Assembly: GCA_004802705.1 (NCBI GenBank)
Contig: SGPL01000479.1
Span: forward strand, 5,152-25,282
DNA length: 20,131 nt
DNA from: Bondarzewia mesenterica
Taxonomy: Eukaryota > Basidiomycota > Agaricomycetes > Russulales > Bondarzewiaceae
Direction: 5' to 3'
The stretch's first letter is position 1, and each line of letters opens with the position of its first letter. The notes under the pieces were generated by a model that saw only the letters and a list, made by a program, of their open reading frames with translations, was not told the DNA's origin and made no database searches. This document shows, one piece after another, positions 17,158 through 20,131 of the stretch. Both the position numbers and the translations under genes were made by a program.

Positions 17158-18531
17158 ATGTTCTTACCACGGATAAACAAAATAAATAGCAGCGGCGGAG
17201 CCACAAATTCTGCTTTACTATATTTGCTGGTATGAATGCTAGCGTTAGATTTTTTAACTAGTAATTTAGCTTACGAGTTAGGTATATCAAATACCTTTTA
17301 TATTTCAATCACACAATTAATACCGGTACCGCTAGGATTAAAAAACTCAAAATTATCAATGACAAATAAACAACTTCTTAGACCTGGTATATGAAAAAAT
17401 TATTTAATATCTATTACTAATTTATTGTTTAAAAATGTTGGTAATATTAAAAATTTATTAACAGCTTGAACTATTTTATTAAATAGTTTACAAGTATTTA
17501 ATAATTATTTCTTAGTTCGTGTTATGGGAAGATTAATTCTGTTAGTATTATTATTATATAATCAAGGAATAGTAAAATTAGAGAGTGAAGAGTTATTATA
17601 TTTCATTATAATGATATCCTTTATTCAATTGTTTTATAATTTAATATTATCTTTAGTAAAGGTATTAACTTATTTTAAAGAAGAATTACAACAATTTAAG
17701 AATAATTATTTCAATCTATTTTGAAATATAGTTAAAATATTAAGTTTAATTTTTCTGTTAAATAAAATTTATAAAAATAATAGTGAATTTTTATTATTTT
17801 ATTTACATGAGTTATTTTTATATATCTCATTATATTGTATAATATCCTTAATAATAACTGAATTTAAAGTAGTAATAAATAAACTACTTTTTTTAAAAAA
17901 ATAAAATAATAAATATATTAAGTTTCTTTTCATTTAGTAAAATAATAAGAGTAAGTGTAAGTAATTTATCTGATGCAAGTAATGATGAGAATAAAGATAA
18001 ATCATTAAATATTAAAGATAATAATAACGATATTAATTCTGAGATTACATCACCAAGTAATACAACAAATATAGGGATTAATATTCATGCAGAAGAAATG
18101 ATAAAAAAAAAGGTATGGAAGTGATTAGTGATAGTGTTGAAAGAGGTTTAGTTCAAGCAGCATCTCAAATTGGTTTAGCTGGAAGTATTGGTGCAGGTAT
18201 TTCAGCAGGTGTTAGTATTAGTGCTGGACAAAGTCCTAGTGTTAGAATAGCAACTACTGTAGGATTAGGGGCAGCAGGCGGAGCTATACATGTTGGAGGT
18301 ACTGCCATTAATAGAGCTCTAAGTCAAATAGATATTGACAAAAATAAAACAGTAAACAGTAATGATAATCCTCCTTCACCTGGAGATGGTTTTATTAATA
18401 GTCCTAATGAGGAGTTATTTAATAATCCAGTAGAACTATTATTATATAGTACTTGAGTATTAATCTTTGTTGTATTAGTTTTTCTTATCTTATTGTTAAT
18501 TACAGTTATTTCTAAAATAATACTTCATTAA
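17158..18531 (+). CDS. Family-A/core membrane protein, two poly-A frame shifts
   Basis: From ATG 17158 a 248-codon frame (TGA as Trp several times) encodes an N-terminus sharing LDFLTSNLAYELGISNTF with the 5530 gene and several hydrophobic helices, ending LLFLKK at TAA 17902. That stop directly follows seven A's (17895-17901). The +1 frame from 17897 continues into an Asn/Ser/Asp-rich linker (VSNLSDASNDENKDKS). After nine A's at 18103-18111 the original frame resumes with an Ala/Gly-rich core (LAGSIGAGISAGVSISAGQ, SPSVRIATTVGLGAAGG) and a final helix (WVLIFVVLVFLILLLITVI) to TAA 18529-18531. A short GC repeat (ggcggagcc) sits in the N-terminal codons in frame. If the shifts are errors this is one protein of about 457 residues; if not, it is two or three ORFs. 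Function unknown. Confidence 0.6.
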
Positions 18532-18539
18532 ATTATCAA

Positions 18540-18770
18540 TTGAATTGGTTAGATCAGATTTTATCTAAAGAGAAAAGTAGTAAAGTAAGATCTGTAATAT
18601 TTAAAATTTTAAATACTTTATCCACAATAAGAGATTACAATATAATTATGCTTATTATTGTTTTAATTATTATTACTTTATGTATTTTATATTTTTATTC
18701 TGTTTTCTTTTTTAACTTAGAAGATATGTGTAAATTATATTTGAAAATATTAGATGAACATAGAAAATAA
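18540..18770 (+). CDS. Small one-helix membrane ORF after the family-A gene
   Basis: This 76-codon frame has no ATG near its 5' end; TTG 18540 or an upstream ATT would have to start it. The soluble basic N-terminus (NWLDQILSKEKSSKVRSVIF) is followed by one strong helix (IIMLIIVLIIITLCILYFY) and a charged tail (NLEDMCKLYLKILDEHRK). It begins nine bases after the preceding stop, so co-expression is likely. It parallels the small ORF that follows the other family-A gene, though the sequences differ. Family unknown. Confidence 0.45.
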   Translation: MNWLDQILSKEKSSKVRSVIFKILNTLSTIRDYNIIMLIIVLIIITLCILYFYSVFFFNLEDMCKLYLKILDEHRK

Positions 18771-19778
18771 TAAATTGTTATTTAAAAATATAAACTTTAT
18801 AATACCCCCCTTTAAATTAACTCTAAAATATTTAACTTCTGAACATTAAAATTCACCCCCTCGCTCCGCTACCGCGATGCGAGCGTAGCGGTAAAATTTT
18901 TTGCGCGTACCTGATTTTGTCGCCTTTGGCTTATTTTGTTTGTTTAAAGCGCTACTGCTTCGCAAGAANAAAAAATTAGTCAAACAAAAGGCGGAGCCAA
19001 AAAAAGGCTCCTTCGGAGAGCGCAGCGNTTTTTTTATTTAATCTCTCGCCTTTGTTCCGCGTACGCTTTATAAAATTTTATCCGAAGGAGCCTCCTTTAT
19101 TTTGTTTGCTATATGCGCTTTGGCTACTAATTTTTTTTTGTTTATTTTATTTTTTTTTTTGTTTTTAAACAAAAAAACGCCTTTGTCCGAAGGAGCTAGA
19201 AGCAAAAAAAAAAAAATACGCCTTTATAAATTTTTATATATATAAAAATTTATTAGGCTCCTTCTTGCGAAGCCAGAGCGACAAAAAATTAGGCGATTAT
19301 TTTGTTTTTGCTTTATGCGCTTTGGCTACGCCAGAGCTAATAAAATTTGCCGCGTAGGCGATAAAATTTTATAAAGCGTACTGGCTTCGCAAGAAAAAAA
19401 TTAGGCAAATTTTATTAAGCTACTCTTGCGTAGCAGCCGCCATAGTTGCTACGCTCGCTACCGCGGAAGAGGCGGGAGGAGCAAGGGGCGCGATAAAACA
19501 GTCTGTTATTAGGTTTATTTTGTTTGTTTAAACGGCGGATGCGCTACCGCAACAAAATTAGAGAAAAAAAGAATGAGGATAAATTACTATTACCGCGTAG
19601 CGATAAATATAAAAAAACCTATAATTTAATTACTTAAAAAAATAATAACATTTTATGAGCGAAGCACCCCCCACCCCCATCGGGTGCTTCGCTAGACGGG
19701 GGGGAGCCATTATAAAATTTTATAATAAAGACTTTTATTAGGAGCCAAAAAAATAAATTTAATAACCAAATATAAAAG
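18771..19778. repeat. Dense field of GC-rich short repeats
   Basis: No gene was seen. The region is packed with the window's GC motifs: cgctaccgcgatgcgagcg, cgaaggagc, cttcgcaagaa, ctttggctacgcc and ggcggatgcgctaccgcaac. AT palindromes (ataaatttttatatatataa near 19222) and N's (18969, 19028) are also present. Confidence 0.65.
19660..19695. repeat. GC hairpin with 12-bp perfect stem
   Basis: agcgaagcaccc pairs perfectly with gggtgcttcgct around a C-rich loop. It is the strongest isolated GC hairpin in the window and lies about 90 bases from the tRNA-Lys 3' side. Confidence 0.75.
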
Positions 19779-19851
19779 TGAAAGCAATCGGACTCGAACC
19801 GACACCATAACTCCTTAAAAGGGAGACACTCACCAATCGAGTTCTGCTTCC
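19779..19851 (-). tRNA. trnK: tRNA-Lys (UUU)
   Basis: The acceptor GGAAGCA/TGCTTTC pairs fully (one G-T), the D stem is ACTC/GAGT, and the anticodon arm ends in loop CTTTTAA giving UUU. The T arm is GTCGG/CCGAT with loop TTCGAGT. The discriminator is A. The outermost anticodon-stem pair is a T-T mismatch. All other features are canonical. Confidence 0.92.
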
Positions 19852-19957
19852 TTATTCTAATCTTTATTAAAAAAATTTACTGTCACTTTTTTTTAAAGAT
19901 TATTTTTTTTAATTATTTATTGTTTAATAAGTTTTTGCCTAAATAGATAAACTATTA

Positions 19958-20032
19958 CTGAGTTGACCAGATTCGAACTGATATAGTTCATTACCAAAAA
20001 AATGACGTTTTTCCAAATTAAACTACAACTCA
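19958..20032 (-). tRNA. tRNA, best read as Gln (UUG), possibly Pro (UGG)
   Basis: The acceptor TGAGTTG/CAACTCA is perfect, the D stem is GTTT/AAAC, the anticodon stem TCATT/AATGA, and the T arm ATCAG/CTGGT with loop TTCGAAT. The anticodon loop TTTTTGGT has eight bases, so the anticodon is ambiguous: UUG or UGG. A U1-A72 pair and discriminator G are typical of glutamine tRNAs in bacteria, which tips the call to Gln. A one-base homopolymer error in the T-run would resolve the loop size. Confidence 0.8.
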
Positions 20033-20131
20033 CTATAGAATACAGTCTACAGATTACAAATATATATTTGTAAACCGTAAAACTGTATATTTTTTATAAA
20101 TATAATATTCTCTTTTATTAAAATTAATTTA
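20033..20131. other. Window end, no gene
   Basis: AT-rich sequence with a small inverted repeat (acagtctacag and the ttacaaatatatatttgtaa palindrome at 20053-20072). The latter resembles a processing hairpin just upstream of the tRNA on its strand. Confidence 0.4.

Noticed and set aside
1..20131. CRISPR array
   Set aside because: The repeats are dispersed or directly tandem; there are no regular spacers and no cas genes.

Overview
The window looks like fungal mitochondrial DNA that has been heavily invaded by mobile elements. The evidence is a mitochondrially encoded atp9 (ATP synthase subunit c), very AT-rich coding sequence, TGA used repeatedly as tryptophan (genetic code 4), small tRNAs, and a LAGLIDADG homing endonuclease. 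The species cannot be fixed from this window. Duplicated gene 3' ends beside homing endonucleases, short dispersed GC-rich hairpins and integrated linear-plasmid polymerase genes are reported from Glomeromycotina and Allomyces, so an early-diverging fungus is plausible, but a basidiomycete is not excluded. The sequence is draft quality: there are scattered N's, and many frame breaks sit in homopolymer runs. Each 'broken gene' call is therefore provisional.

Layout. 1-560: remnant of a plasmid-type RNA polymerase gene on the minus strand. 573-1796: complete atp9, a homing endonuclease gene, and a second copy of the last 17 atp9 codons. 1800-3600: short repeats and hairpins. 3600-7300: an orphan ORF, a minus-strand membrane-protein gene (family B), and a plus-strand multi-membrane-segment gene (family A) followed by a small ORF. 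7600-8090: two tRNA-like sequences and a 5' fragment copy of atp9. 8273-10517: a large minus-strand membrane-anchored gene broken by at least five GC-rich insertions and an 8-bp tandem array. 10560-11398: a run of perfect hairpins leading into a small three-helix membrane-protein gene. 12162-13472: an intact family-B gene, seen only when TGA is read as Trp. 14405-16425: a frame-broken family-B, protein-primed DNA polymerase (dpo) on the minus strand. 17158-18770: a second family-A gene and a small membrane ORF. 18771-19750: repeats. 19779-20032: tRNA-Lys and a tRNA best read as Gln.

How the parts fit. The dpo and the rpo remnant are the two hallmark genes of linear mitochondrial plasmids, so plasmid DNA has probably integrated here. 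The membrane-protein genes are less expected. Three share an Ala/Gly-rich core with a P-x-x-[RK] ... G motif placed between membrane segments. Two share a conserved 5' leader containing a covarying stem. Two others share an N-terminal two-helix module. They look like a duplicated multigene cassette linked to the plasmid polymerases. I do not recognise their function. Two of these genes have a run of seven A's directly before a stop codon at the end of the N-terminal membrane domain, and in both a +1 shift opens the next domain; this is either a repeated sequencing error or a recoding signal.
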